Shown piece after piece: positions 11,612-21,968 of a DNA stretch of 64,000 nt. A program made the translations under genes and the position numbers. How positions within the stretch are numbered: the stretch's first letter is position 1; each line of letters begins with the position of its first letter. The stretch is from Iris pallida. Taxonomy: Eukaryota > Streptophyta > Magnoliopsida > Asparagales > Iridaceae. The notes under the pieces were generated by a model that saw only the letters and a list, made by a program, of their open reading frames with translations, was not told the origin of the DNA and did no database searches. Location of the stretch: positions 28,501 to 92,500 of the forward strand of contig JANAVB010004096.1 of assembly GCA_029216955.1 (NCBI GenBank), read 5' to 3'.

Positions 11612-11827
11612 GTGCCGACGACGATGCCCAAGGCTCCGCCGTCGTCCTCGTACAGCTCGGTGTCGACGTTCTCGTCGACCGCATGCGGGGAGGTCGAAGC
11701 GGAGAGGGGCTCCTCTTCGCGGGTGAGCGACGAAGAGGACGGCAACGTGAGGAAGAAGCTCAGGCTTACGAAGGAGCAGTCTGCTCTTTTGGAGAAAAGG
11801 TTCAGAGAACATAGCACTCTCAATCCA
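11612..11827 (+). pseudogene. Captured HD-Zip class II homeobox gene fragment
   Basis: The frame gives an acidic, serine-rich stretch ending in SDEEDG, then [18 protein letters not shown] and REHSTLNP. This is the start of the homeodomain of HD-Zip II proteins (HAT/ATHB2-like), whose typical sequence is RKKLRLSKEQSAxLEExFKEHxTLNPKQK. The similarity stops exactly at CCA followed by GTAACG, a good 5' splice site, at the place where HD-Zip II genes have an intron inside the homeodomain. Helix 3 (the DNA-contacting WFQNRRA) and the leucine zipper are missing, so no functional factor can be made. The fragment lies in the CACTA transposon about 250 bases downstream of the receptor-kinase fragment and in the same orientation. 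Confidence 0.8.
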
Positions 11828-12090
11828 GTAACGCTCTACTTAGCATATATATTGTTCTGATAGCTTTCTTTTGTGCCTCTTTGGCATGTATATTATTTTA
11901 TTTGTATAGCAAGTTTATTATTGAATGAAATTCCTCAGATTCGTGATGGCATTTTGTTGATTCACTAGTAGTGAAATTTGAATTCTATTGTTGTGTATGC
12001 TATTATTATATGGATTAGGTGTTAACAGAGTGCAATTGGATTCTTTTGTAGATTGTGTGTCAACATAGAAGGTTCTTAATCTGCAAATAT

Positions 12091-12111
12091 GCTCTCGCGC
12101 TAGCTGAACAA
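12091..12111 (+). pseudogene. Possible second HD-Zip II exon fragment
   Basis: Seven codons read ALALAEQ, resembling the KQKLALAxQL stretch that follows the intron in HD-Zip II genes. They lie about 260 bases downstream of the first fragment's splice donor and in the same orientation. The match is short and is followed directly by GTATGTG, so it could be a truncated exon end or chance. Confidence 0.35.
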
Positions 12112-13952
12112 GTATGTGCTCCTTGGTAACTGCTCTCCTAATTTCTCTTCTAATATTGAATGAAATTTAGATTCTCTAATATTTTGTGTGGTCCATCACC
12201 TTCAATAATATTGCCCCAGTTATTAACTTGAATTGGTTTAGGATTGTAAAAGAACTACATTAGTATCCAGTTGGGATATCGAGCTTCGGGTAAATGTGAT
12301 CCATATACCTTCAGAAGAGCTAACAGTCAGTTTGCAGGGAAAAAAAAATGTGACAATGTTTAGACTTCTTTTGATAGTTACATTCATAAATAATAGAATC
12401 TTTTGGTTATCTCCATCTTGCTTACTGGTGTTAGTTCTTAGCATATATATTTTTATTTCTTTTAATTTTGTTTCGCTTCTTGTAACCTAGTTTATGTTTA
12501 TTCTGCTTCTGAATATATAATGAACAGCTTGTGCTCTTTGCGGCTTGGAAGAGGCTTCTCCCATGACTGTGACTCGGTCTTTCCTCTCCTAAAGTTTGGG
12601 TAACAAGTCTTCCACACAACTTAACATGGATTTATTTAAGTTCAGTTAGCTGCCTTAGTTTCTGCTCTGTGAGCTTTTACTTGTGTTAACAAAGTATATA
12701 TTAGTCTTGGATAAGACCAGTTTTATTCTCATTTAGTTGATTTACCTTTTACTTTCATCTATGTCACACTTCTGTACTTGCAAATTGACCTGAGTTACTA
12801 CGGACCATAATATAACTTGAATGAAAGAATGAGCTATTTTACATATGCCAGAAAAAGTAAATACATTACATGGTAACAACTATGTGTTTGTGGTGAATCC
12901 TTGGTTGTAGAAATTGGAGTATTGGTGGCATAGATTTTAACATGGTATTAGACCAATTACAGTTTTATTTATTTAGAAGGTTCAAATCATGAATGGCATA
13001 TTTTAAATTGGTTGAAAAAAAATAATTCCTTTCCCTCTATGTTGCGACTACATAAATGTTGGGACTACATAATTTTTTCCCTCTATGTTTTATTGCTTGT
13101 GTTTCAAGGACTTACTTGCTTATTGGTTCATAATTTTTTCTTGACCGGTCCGGATGGCTCATTGGTTGGAGAGTTTCCTAGGTACTGTTATCCCTAACTA
13201 TAAGTTACATGTTGGTGCTGCTTGAGAAGTTTGATGCTGGCTGCTCAGCTTCCAATGTAATCTTTTTTAAGCTTATTCATGTTGATTTAAGAGAATGTAC
13301 TGTCAAGTTTATTCATGCTTCCAATGTAATCTATTTTTTGTTTTTTTCAGCTTTCCTTCTTTCATATGTGGACCAATCAATTGCAAGAGACATTAAATTC
13401 AAACAAACGAGGATACTGCTTTTTTCCATAAAGATTTTAGCAGTTGGAGGACCTTTAGTCCCTGGTAGTCCAACAGAGCTCTGGATGCAGGTTTTTTGGT
13501 AGTTGTAAATGTATATATGTATTTGTAAATGTATATATGTATTTGGATATTCTATTTTGAGAATGTAATGAAGATGTTGATATGTACTCTATTTTGAGAA
13601 ATGTAATAAAGATGGTGATATATAATGTTAATTTGATTTTTAGGCCTGACAATTATATGGACTGATTTGGATGTGCTAATTTGAATAGTATAAAGTTTTA
13701 TAAATGTGCTGCATTGAGTCTATACATGTTATCTATTCATGACATTTTAAAATTGTTCTGAATTGTGCACTATATATTAACTATTCATAACGCTTTTATA
13801 GAAACTATTCATGACGGTTATTTTATGACGCTTTTGAAAAACATTTATAACACCCGTTTTCATGACGGTTACTGTGGAAAAAAAAAGCGTCATGGTTCGT
13901 CATTAATGACGCTTTTTAGCCGTCATTAAAAGGGTTTTTTGTTGTAGTGCTT

Positions 13953-14287
13953 TGTCACTTAGTAAAAGATGGGAAAACAAAATTTAAAAAATTGCAATAA
14001 TGAGAACAAGAGTATAGAATAAAAAGCATGTATTTATATATGAAAGTGATAGCTTAATACATGCAAGATGTTCATTACTACAAAAGACAAATAAAAAGAC
14101 TCTCTCCATGAGAGTTTGATAACAAGAGACAGACATAAACTAAGTCCCCGAAGGACTGCAAAGTACTCGGATGAACCACACAAAGGTCCCCGAAGGACCG
14201 CAAAGGACAGAACATAAAAAAAACAAAACAAACACACATAACTAGAACATGCATTATTCGAGACCATCAACCAAAGGGAAGACACCC
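13953..14287 (-). other. Copia internal spacer between CACTA and extra ORF
   Basis: AT-rich DNA downstream of the extra ORF on the minus strand, without a coding region. A CCCCGAAGGACYGCAAAG motif occurs twice (about 14143-14162 and 14186-14205). Nothing else was recognised. Confidence 0.5.
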
Positions 14288-15218
14288 CTACTCGTCCGCC
14301 AGATCGTCCCCACCATCCCGAGCTTGTTGAAAGGCACCATAAGGATCAATACCATCCGGGTACATAAACCCATAGGCATTGGGATCGGAGAAGCGCGAAC
14401 CCTGGTACATTGGATCTTGGAGATTGAGATCCAGATACATGTCCCGGTCTTGTATGGTGCGCTGGATAAAGTAAGCTTGATCATGAAAGCGGGCTTGAAT
14501 CAGATTCCCAAGGCCACGAGTATGAGCCCTCATATGTTCCTCTGCCTGGGCCATGCGCATGTCAAAGTGCTGCTGAGTCAGCGGTATATATCGGCCGGAA
14601 GCAGGAGGAGTAGATGTGGGAGCAGCAGGAGTGGATGCCGGTTGCTCTTGGGAAGACGAGGCACGTGAAGTAGAGGCGCCACTAAGGGAACGGGAAACAG
14701 CAAGATAGGAAGGGACTCCATCCGAGGAGCAAAGAGAGTGATCAACTTGCCGGGCTTCCAGAAGGAGAGTGATGAGGGAGCCGTAGTAGAGGTTTTGCTT
14801 TCCGCGGGCATGACACGCCGGAAGAGAAGAAGGAGAGTCTTCGAGAAGGAGAAGGACTTCCGGGCATAAAGATAATACATGCACACGAGGGCATCGCCGG
14901 TAATGGCGTCATAGTTCCCGTCCTTAGGAAAGAGTGTATGACACACAATCCTATGGAGCTCGTAGTAAAACGGCTCCAGCTGTACAGAAAGGGCCGGGAT
15001 AGCAGGAGGGTTGGGGCCCTTGCAGATGATACGGCATAACTCGTCGAAGGGTGACGCCGCCGAGGAGTGAAGAGCAGCCAAGGATGGCAAGGCCTCTCCT
15101 TTGTCCGGGATGCCGAGGATGTGCCCGATGTCCCGAGACGTGAGACGGAAGTGACGATCATTGACCATGGACTGAATGGCGGGGTGGTCGTCGTCCGGGA
15201 CCAAGTTGCAATAGAATA

Positions 15219-16162
15219 TGAAGAACAGATGCCAACTCTAGAGGGGGGTGAATAGAGTTTATAGAGATAATATCCAATTAAAAATTCAACTCTATCACAT
15301 ACAAAACTACTCAGAGTAAATACGGAATTTAAAGTGAGAAAGAAGAGAGCATACGCAAACACAGCCGATTTTAACCTGGTTTCCCTCGTGGAGGACTAGT
15401 CCAGGCCTGAGAACTCTAGCTCAGGATTAAATCCACTATTTGTGAAATAGTAGTTTACAACCCGTGCCTTTTCTTCAGAAGAGCACGTCAACTTCCTACA
15501 AAGGATCGCAGTGGCGATTGCTTGGAATTTTCTAAGCGACTTCTTCAACTCTTGTACAAGACTCCTAACTGAGAGATGCTGAGCACTCGAGACTTAGGAT
15601 GCTTGTGGCTAGTAGATGGGAAGGGTATGGCTTATTTGAGCTTCAAGAGAGAAGAGAAGAGAAGATTGGATGATTTGAAATGAGAGAATTCTTGGCCTTT
15701 TTATAGGGTTTTTGTAGGCAGAATTCGGCCAGAATTCGTGTAGAAAATTTTAAATATTTGGCCGTTGGACAACTTGCAACCAGCTAACCCTAAAATTTAG
15801 GTTGCTGATTTTTAGGCGACAGAGTTCGGCCCGAACTCTGTGTGGAGGCAGAGTTCGGCCCGAACTCTGTCTCCAGAGCACAGAATGGTTCTAAGGGACC
15901 AATGGGCTTATTTCTGGATGGTGGAGTTTATGGATTTTTGGGTAGGCTTTTGGTCAAGTCTCAAGAGCTCAGCATGACACAGTTTACAACAGTCTAGACT
16001 AAATAAAAGTATAAAATACTGACTCATATATAACTGATTTACAAAGACTGAGCTGTCGTCTGACTTGAGCTAGATGTAGACGTCGTGTGTCGTATTGAAT
16101 TATTACAAGTATTATTTAGTCAATGTTATCGATATTTGGTTGACTGTGACTTTGTGTCAACA
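15219..16162 (-). mobile_element. Solo LTR of a second Sirevirus-like family
   Basis: It runs TG...CA over 944 bp with the target duplication GAATA (15214-15218 and 16163-16167) and no internal region, so it is a solo LTR formed by LTR-LTR recombination. On the minus strand it begins TGTTGACACAAAG and ends CACCCCCCTCTAGAG...TTCTTCA, similar in plan to the host Copia LTR but otherwise different. A minus-strand TATA box (CCCTATAAAAAGG) lies at 15696-15708. It splits the extra ORF at 14288-16435. Confidence 0.92.
15820..15869. repeat. Two perfect 21-bp palindromes in the solo LTR
   Basis: CAGAGTTCGG, one central C, CCGAACTCTG occurs at 15820-15840 and again at 15849-15869. A degenerate relative (GCAGAATTCGGCCAGAATTC) lies near 15718-15737. 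They sit about 290-345 bases from the minus-strand start of the LTR, close to the position of the palindromic array in the host Copia LTR. Confidence 0.9.
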
Positions 16163-16435
16163 GAATAGACGGACGACAGCGGGGTAGACGGGTATTTGAC
16201 ACCGAAGGAGAGAGGAGAGGCCGGCCTCGTCAAACAAGGAGATGTAACCGGGGAAAAGATTCCAATTTATCGCTCGTCCCTTGAAAATATTATGATGAAC
16301 GAAGTGTTGGAACCATAGCTCGGCCGCTAAGGAATTGGTAAAGACCTGTTGGTCATACCCATGAGGTTGAGCCACCGGGATGAAAGGGTTGAAAAAAGAG
16401 GAGGAGAAGGAGCGGGGACGCTTCGGATTTGCCAT

Positions 16436-16947
16436 GGAGAAAGGTTAGGGTTTTGGAGAGGATGATAGAGGACTAGGGAGAAGAGATAGAAGAGAAAGGG
16501 TTTTAATAGAGGAGGGAGATGAAAGGATGGATTTGAATTTGGAGGGTAGGTTGGGAACGGATATGGAGGGAGTAATGAGGGGATATGAAAGGTTAGTGGG
16601 TTCGAAATAATGAAGGTGGAGTAAAAAGAGGAGGAAAAAGGGGGATATGAAGAGATGAGTAATAAATGAGATGGGAGGTTAAGAAGTTCAAAGATGAGAG
16701 GGTAATAAATAGGGAAGAAATTGATGTGAGGGAATTCAATGAGGGATTGAGAAGAATAAAGGGAGAGGGAAGGAAGGTGGGCCCAGTTCTGGATTTAAAA
16801 TCCTGTCCGCCTCCATCCGGCATGCCGACGGTATGCCGACGTGTACCAACGGTATGCCGAGTTTCGAAACAAAACCTAATTCTGAATCGAAAAACGGCAT
16901 ACCGCCGGTATACCGCTGTATACCGTCGGTGTGCCGGCCGATAGGGT
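16436..16947 (-). other. Spacer between pol and extra ORF with LTR-like palindromes
   Basis: Purine-rich on the plus strand and noncoding. At about 16815-16940 it holds several copies of GGTATGCCG, CGGCATACCG and CGGTATACCG, the same motif family as the tandem arrays in this element's LTRs, including the perfect palindrome CCGGCATGCCG-type core at 16817. Confidence 0.7.
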
Positions 16948-18705
16948 TTATGGATCAAAGGATAAAATGCCTAATTCACGGCAAAGGAAGGTGAAGCGAT
17001 CTTCCGGGAGCGGTTTGGTGAAAATATCGGCTAACTGATAGGTAGTATCAATAAATTCAAGACGAATATCTCCCTTTTGTTGATGGTCACGAAGAAAATG
17101 GTGTCTAATTTCAATGTGCTTCGTGCGTGAGTGACAAATCAGGTTTTTTGTGAGATTGATTGAGCTAGTGTTATCACATCTAATAGGGGTGAAAGAATAA
17201 GAAATGCCATAATCTAAAAGTGTTTGTGACACCCAAAGAATTTGTGCACAACAATAACCAGTCGCAATATACTCGGCCGCAGTGGTTGAAAGAGCAACAG
17301 AATTTTGTTTCTTACTAAATCACGATACCAAAGACTTTCCGAGGAATTGACATGTGCCACTAGTGCTTTTTCGGTCAATCTTGCATCCGACAAAATCTGC
17401 ATCCGAAAAGCCGTGAAGCTCAAAGGTTGAGGATTTCGAATACCAAAGACCCATGTTAATGGTGCCTTTGAGATAACGAAAAATGCGCTTAACGGTACAC
17501 AAGTGTGATTCCTTTGGATTGGCTTGATATCGTGCACACAAGCAAATACTAAACATGATATCAGGACGACTAGCAGTTAAATAAAGTAAGCTACCGATCA
17601 TACCTCTATACTTATGAATGTCGACCGATGTGCCATCTTCATCATTGTCAAGCTTTGCCGTTGTGGCCATAGGAGTCCTCATTGATTTGGATGAGTCGAT
17701 GTCGAAAAGCTTGAGGAGGTCCTTTGTATATTTCGCTTGATTAATGAAGGTTCCTTTGGATCATTGTTTGATTTGTAATCCCAAAAAGAAGGAAAGTTCA
17801 CCCATCATACTCATTTCAAACTCTTCCTGCATAACTTTAGCAAATTCTACAAAAAGTGTATTGTTAGTAGAACCAAAAATAATATCATCGATATAAATTT
17901 GAACCAATAAAGAGTGCTATTATGGGATTTAATAAAAAGTGTTGTGTCAAATTTCCCCTTTGAAAAATTGTGAGAAACAAGAAAAGAGCTAAGGCGCTCA
18001 TACCAAGCACGGGGAGCTTGTTTGAGGCCATAAAGGGCTTTGTGGAGTTTGAACACGTGATTTGGAAATTGAAAATCTTCAAAGCCAGGAGGTTGTTTAA
18101 CATAAACTTCCTCTTTAATAATACCATTTAGAAAAGCACTCTTAACATCCATTTGAAAGAGCTTAAAGTCATTAAAATAAGCAAAAGCACAAAGCATACA
18201 AATGGATTCAAGCCGTGCAACCGGAGCATAGGTTTCGTCGTATTCAATGCCTTCCTCTTGGTTATAGCCTTGAGCAACCAATCGGGCTTTGTTACGAGTC
18301 ACTAACCCATCTTCATTAAATTTGTTACGAAACACCCATTTTGTTCCAATAATGGGATGATTGCCTAGGTTTTGGGACAAGTTCCCAAACCTTGCTTCGT
18401 TCGAATTGATTTAGCTCCTCTTGCATAGCTATCATCCAAAACTCATCAAGAAAATCATCATTAACATTTTTAGGCTCTATTTGGGAGATAAAAGCCATAT
18501 TTGCACAAAGATCACGAGTGGCGGATCTAGTGCTAACACTTGAGGAAGGATCCCCAATAATAAGCTTCTTAGGATGATTGGTGACAAATCTCCATTCTTT
18601 TGGAAGATCCTTTTGAGGAGGCTCGAGAGGAGGAGACTCTTTTGATGGAGTCACAACTTCATTGTTAGATGAAGAAGGACGATCTTCAATAGAGGAGTTC
18701 TCCAA
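16948..18705 (-). pseudogene. Copia pol, reverse transcriptase and RNase H part
   Basis: On the minus strand the RT region shows GTKWVFRNKFNEDG, MDVKSAFLNG, KQPPGFEDF and LYGLKQAPRAWYERLS. The catalytic YIDDIIFG stretch follows (codons around 17876-17896), reached only after a frameshift near 17920. RNase H follows with SRPDIMFSICLCARYQ, FSDADFVG, the STTAAEYIA acidic motif, CDNTSSINLTKN and RTKHIEIRHHFLRDH. It ends LADIFTKPLPEDRF...GILSFDP and a stop. This is the standard Copia order and C-terminus. Breaks include a frameshift near 18370, another near 17320 and at least one in-frame stop near 17760. All RT and RNase H catalytic motifs can still be read, but no continuous protein can be made. 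Confidence 0.93.
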
Positions 18706-20037
18706 TCAAAATAAGATGTCATCAATATCCTCGGAATAGGAGAATGTAGAAGAGTTGAGTTCATTAAAAGAGACATTGATTGACTCTTCGACAACAAGAC
18801 TTCTTTTGTTAAAAACACAAAAACCTTTACTATGAGTAGAGTATCCAAGGAATATTCCTTCATAGGCTTTTTCTTCAAACTTGCCTAGGTTATCCTTGGT
18901 ATTCAAAATAAAACAATTGCAACCAAAAACTTTGAAATATTCAATAGAGGGAATTTTGTCAAACCAAAGCTCATAAGGAGTCTTCTTAGAAATAGGTCTA
19001 ATCAAGACCCTATTAATAACATGACATGCCGTATTAACGGCTTTCGCCCAAAAATATTGGAGAAGCTTATATTGGTTTAACATAACCCGGGCCATATCGT
19101 CAAGGGGTCTATTCTTTCTCTCCACAACACCATTTTGTTGAGGAGTTCGTGGATAAGCAAAATCATGTCCAAAACCATTCTTTTCATAAAATCTTTTGAA
19201 ATCGGCATTATCAAATTCTCCTCCATGATCACTTCTAATTTTGTTAATAGAAAAATCTTTCTTATTTTGAACACGTTTATAAAAGGCAACAAATTCACGA
19301 AAAGTATCACTTTTGCAAGCAAGAAAAATAACCCAAGTAAATCTTGAAAAATCATCAACTAAAACAAAAGCATAAAGCTTGCCTCCAAGGCTAGCAACTC
19401 TACTAGGCCCAAAAAGATCCATATGGATAAGTTGAAGGGGTCTAGAAGTACTCACAGAGTTGATTGATTTGAAGGAAGACTTTGTTAACTTACTCTTCTA
19501 ACATTCTTCACATACCATATCCTTTTTGAATAGGATACTTGGGAGTCCTCTTACGAGCTTCTTGGTAGCAAGACGAGAGATGGTATCCATGTTGGCATGT
19601 CCAAGCCTCATGTGCCAAAGCCAACTCTCATCATTTTTAGCAACTAAGAACATGTCATTGTTAGTGTCTTCAACAAGATATAAAACATAGATATTGTTTT
19701 CTCTAATTCCTTCATAAATAATAGATCCATTAGAACTATCGGTAATGAAGCATTTGAGCTTAATAAACTTGATATCATAACCATTATCGGTAAGATGACT
19801 AATACTAAGAAGATTGTGTTTAAGATTAGTAACAAGACACACATTCTTAATACAAGGATAAGGAGGGGAACCTATATTACCATTCCCTATAATGTGACCT
19901 TTAAGATTGTTACCAAAAGAGACGTGTCCTTCCTTCTTCATCGATAGCGTTATAAATAATGAAGCATCCTCGGTCATGTGCCGTGAACAACCGCTATCGA
20001 GAATCCACTTGCTTCTAGCATGAGAAGGACTCTTCAC
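18706..20037 (-). pseudogene. Copia pol, protease and integrase part
   Basis: The minus-strand frame begins with WILDSGCSRHM, containing the DSG aspartic protease motif. It continues through the GAG-pre-integrase zinc region (LWHMRLGHANMDTISRL) to a premature stop at about 19498. The integrase core follows: LIHMDLFGP (first D), RSDHGGEF (second D) and TPQQNGVVERKN (E), the complete DDE triad. Next come VFGCNCFIL and the SKGFCVFN region of the C-terminal domain. A stop after IDDILF (18706) separates it from RT. In active Copia elements these domains are one polyprotein. Upstream it overlaps the end of gag by about 20 bases in a different frame, so either a frameshift mutation or translational frameshifting joined them originally. 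Confidence 0.93.
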
Positions 20038-21915
20038 CTACAACATAAGTTGAAGATGAACATTTTGGTACCCATGATCTTATTGGTCCTTGAGGGTTAG
20101 TCATAGGAACCCACATAAAAACTTTCTTGTCAACAAGTTTCCATGTATGACAATAATTGGTCGTATGCCCATACAAGCCACAGTAATTGCAAATCATAGA
20201 GGATTTAGAAGAAGATATGTGAGAATCATGCATGTGTGAATCTCTAGTGTGAGAAGCTCTAGCATTAGTATTGTCATGATGATAATAAAAAGCATGATAC
20301 GAAGTGTTTTTCTTAATAAAAGGTCCTTTCCTTGTGTTAGGAAAGGATTTGTGTGTAGTGTTCATGTATGAAGTATGCCTAGCATTATGGTGAGTGTGGA
20401 GATGTCTAGGAGCATGCATATGAGTAGTGTCCTTATTACCAAATTTCTTACACTGCATAAGAAGATCATTATACTTAATAGAAGTGTCATATTCTCTCCT
20501 ATTAGCATCTTGAACTTTGTGCATAGCAAATTCATAAGAGCTTCTCATGGATTGAATCTCATCATCCTTTTTCTTGATGGTGTCAAGAGATTCTTGATAC
20601 TTGAGTCGCAAGGACTCTATTTCATCCGTTGCAGAAGCAGAAGATTTTCCCTTCACATCAATAATGATGCTTGAGAGCCTCTCTACTTCAAGTTGAAGAG
20701 CTTCAACCTCTTTAAGAGATTTTTTGTATTTATTCCGAACACTTTTGTGCTCTTCGTGCAATTCAAGAATAGCTTTCTCCAAATCATCATAGGTAAGAGT
20801 GTTTAAGGAGAAATCATCAAGTACCTCATCGGTTGCCATGAGACAGACGTTGGCATTGTGTTTGCACTCCTTGTCATTGTCGGAGTCGCTCGCGTCGCTT
20901 TTACACCAAATGCTTGTGTTGGCAAACTTTCTGGAGGACGAGCTTCCCTTGCTAAGCTTCTTGTACTTGCTTGAGTATTTTCTTATCATCGGACAATCCC
21001 TCTTGATGTGTCCGGGTCTTCTGCATTGATAGCACGCCGGATCTTCTTCGTTGTCCCGTCTGAAGCGGTTGGCTTTGTTGAATTTTAGGAACTTCCGAAA
21101 GTGCTTAGCTGTGAGAGCTATTTCTTCATCGTCATCCGACTCATTGTCGTCGGAGCTATCCTTGGAGTAGGACTTTGTCGCTTTGAGAGCAAGAGATTTC
21201 TCCTTCTCTTTGGTCTTATCCTTCTCCTTCTCTTGTATGGAGGATACCTCTTGATCATTCATATCGAGCTTGTGAGTCATTAGCTTACCCATGATGGTCT
21301 CAAGGTTCATGACTGTTAGATAGTTCCCCTCAATGATTGCGGTAGCTTTAGAATCCAAACTTTCGTCAATCCTCTAAGAATTTTTTTGATCTTTTCATGA
21401 GCAGGATATTCCTTACCAAGAGAAGAGAGAGGGTTAATAATGTCACCAAAACGAGAAAACATGCAAGTAATAGATTCATCATGCTTCATTTTAAAGGACT
21501 CATATTCTTGCGTGAGTCTACTGATCTTGGATTTCTTTACTTGTGAAGTTCCCTCGTGTGTGACTTCAAGTAACTACCAAATCTCATTGGAAGTCTTGCA
21601 AGTAGAGATTTGGTTGAATTCACTACTGTCGAGAGGACAATAAAGAGCATTCATTGCCTTGGCATCTCGACTTGCAAGCTTCTTGGTGTTTTCAGTAAGT
21701 ATGTCCCGAAGGGTGTCAGAAGCAATATCCTCAATAACTCTGGAAGGAGTAGGAAGACCATTTATCACGCAATCCCATAAATCGAAATCTATGGACTTCA
21801 GATAAATGCTTATCCTATTATTCCAGTAGTTATAGTTGGTTCCATCAAATAGGGGAGGCCTATTTGTGGAGTATCCTTCATTTTGGAAGGTGTTGATACT
21901 AGGATTAGAGGCCAT
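20015..21915 (-). pseudogene. Copia gag, long Sirevirus type
   Basis: A true ATG at 21915 (minus strand) starts MASNPSINTF, followed by PPLFDGTNYNYWNNRISIYL, the conserved N-terminus of plant Copia gag (UBN2 family). An in-frame TAG at about 21574 and a frameshift near 21360 break it. The long 3' part (21358-20015) has a KEKEKDKTKEKEK run, a first CCHC zinc knuckle (CYQCRRPGHIKRDC, about 20992-21038) and a predicted coiled coil. Then comes a His-rich stretch and a second knuckle-like motif (CNYCGLYGHTTNYCH, about 20147-20191). The extended coiled-coil gag is characteristic of Sireviruses. It would package element RNA; in this copy it is not translatable in full. Confidence 0.92.
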
Positions 21916-21954
21916 GGATCACTCAAAGGGTGTAAATCCAAATAAGAGAACAAA

Positions 21955-21966
21955 GCTCTGATACCA
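21955..21966 (-). promoter_or_regulatory. Primer-binding site of the Copia element
   Basis: TGGTATCAGAGC on the minus strand, two bases inside the 5' LTR, is complementary to the 3' end of plant initiator tRNA-Met. It is the usual site priming minus-strand DNA synthesis in plant Copia elements. Confidence 0.92.
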
Positions 21967-21968
21967 AT

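Larger units (their letters stand above)
10904..13949 (+). mobile_element. CACTA DNA transposon carrying captured host exons
   Basis: It begins CACTACAACAAAAAACCC and ends with the inverted complement GGGTTTTTTGTTGTAGTG. It is flanked by the 3-bp target duplication CTT (10901-10903 and 13950-13952). These are the defining CACTA (En/Spm) features. Subterminal regions carry copies of a GCGTCATTAA/TTAATGACGC-type motif (for example 10926-10980 and 13800-13925). No transposase is visible in 3.05 kb, so the element is non-autonomous. The interior holds fragments of an LRR receptor-like kinase and of an HD-Zip II homeobox gene, making it a Pack-CACTA. It sits between the polypurine tracts and extra ORF of the Copia element, so it is younger than that insertion. 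Confidence 0.93.
14288..16435 (-). pseudogene. Extra ORF downstream of pol (Sirevirus aORF), disrupted
   Basis: The frame starts at a true ATG (16435, minus strand) with MANPKRPRSF and runs about 90 codons to VRLF, where the solo LTR at 15219-16162 interrupts it. It resumes as YCNLVPDDDHP, then VNDRHFRLTSRDIGHILGI and YELHRIVCHTLFP, then shifts frame near 14780. It ends in a serine/proline-rich and then helical tail, closing with GGDDLADE. The central block resembles the conserved part of proteins annotated in plant genomes as 'putative plant transposon protein'. Such ORFs are known between pol and the 3' LTR in several plant LTR elements; their function is not established. No signal peptide, obvious membrane segment or catalytic motif is visible. 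The intact length would have been roughly 370-400 residues. Confidence 0.65.

Noticed and set aside
11612..11827. A functional HD-Zip transcription factor gene
   Set aside because: The fragment lacks helix 3 and the leucine zipper and lies inside a CACTA transposon; it is a captured piece.
12531..12610. Possible further captured exon in the CACTA element (segment bounded by AG and GTAACA)
   Set aside because: No frame gives a recognisable protein segment; splice-like dinucleotides alone are not enough.
21955..21966. Initiator tRNA-Met-like sequence (also 61856-61867)
   Set aside because: Only 12 bases complementary to a tRNA 3' end next to LTRs: primer-binding sites, not tRNA genes.
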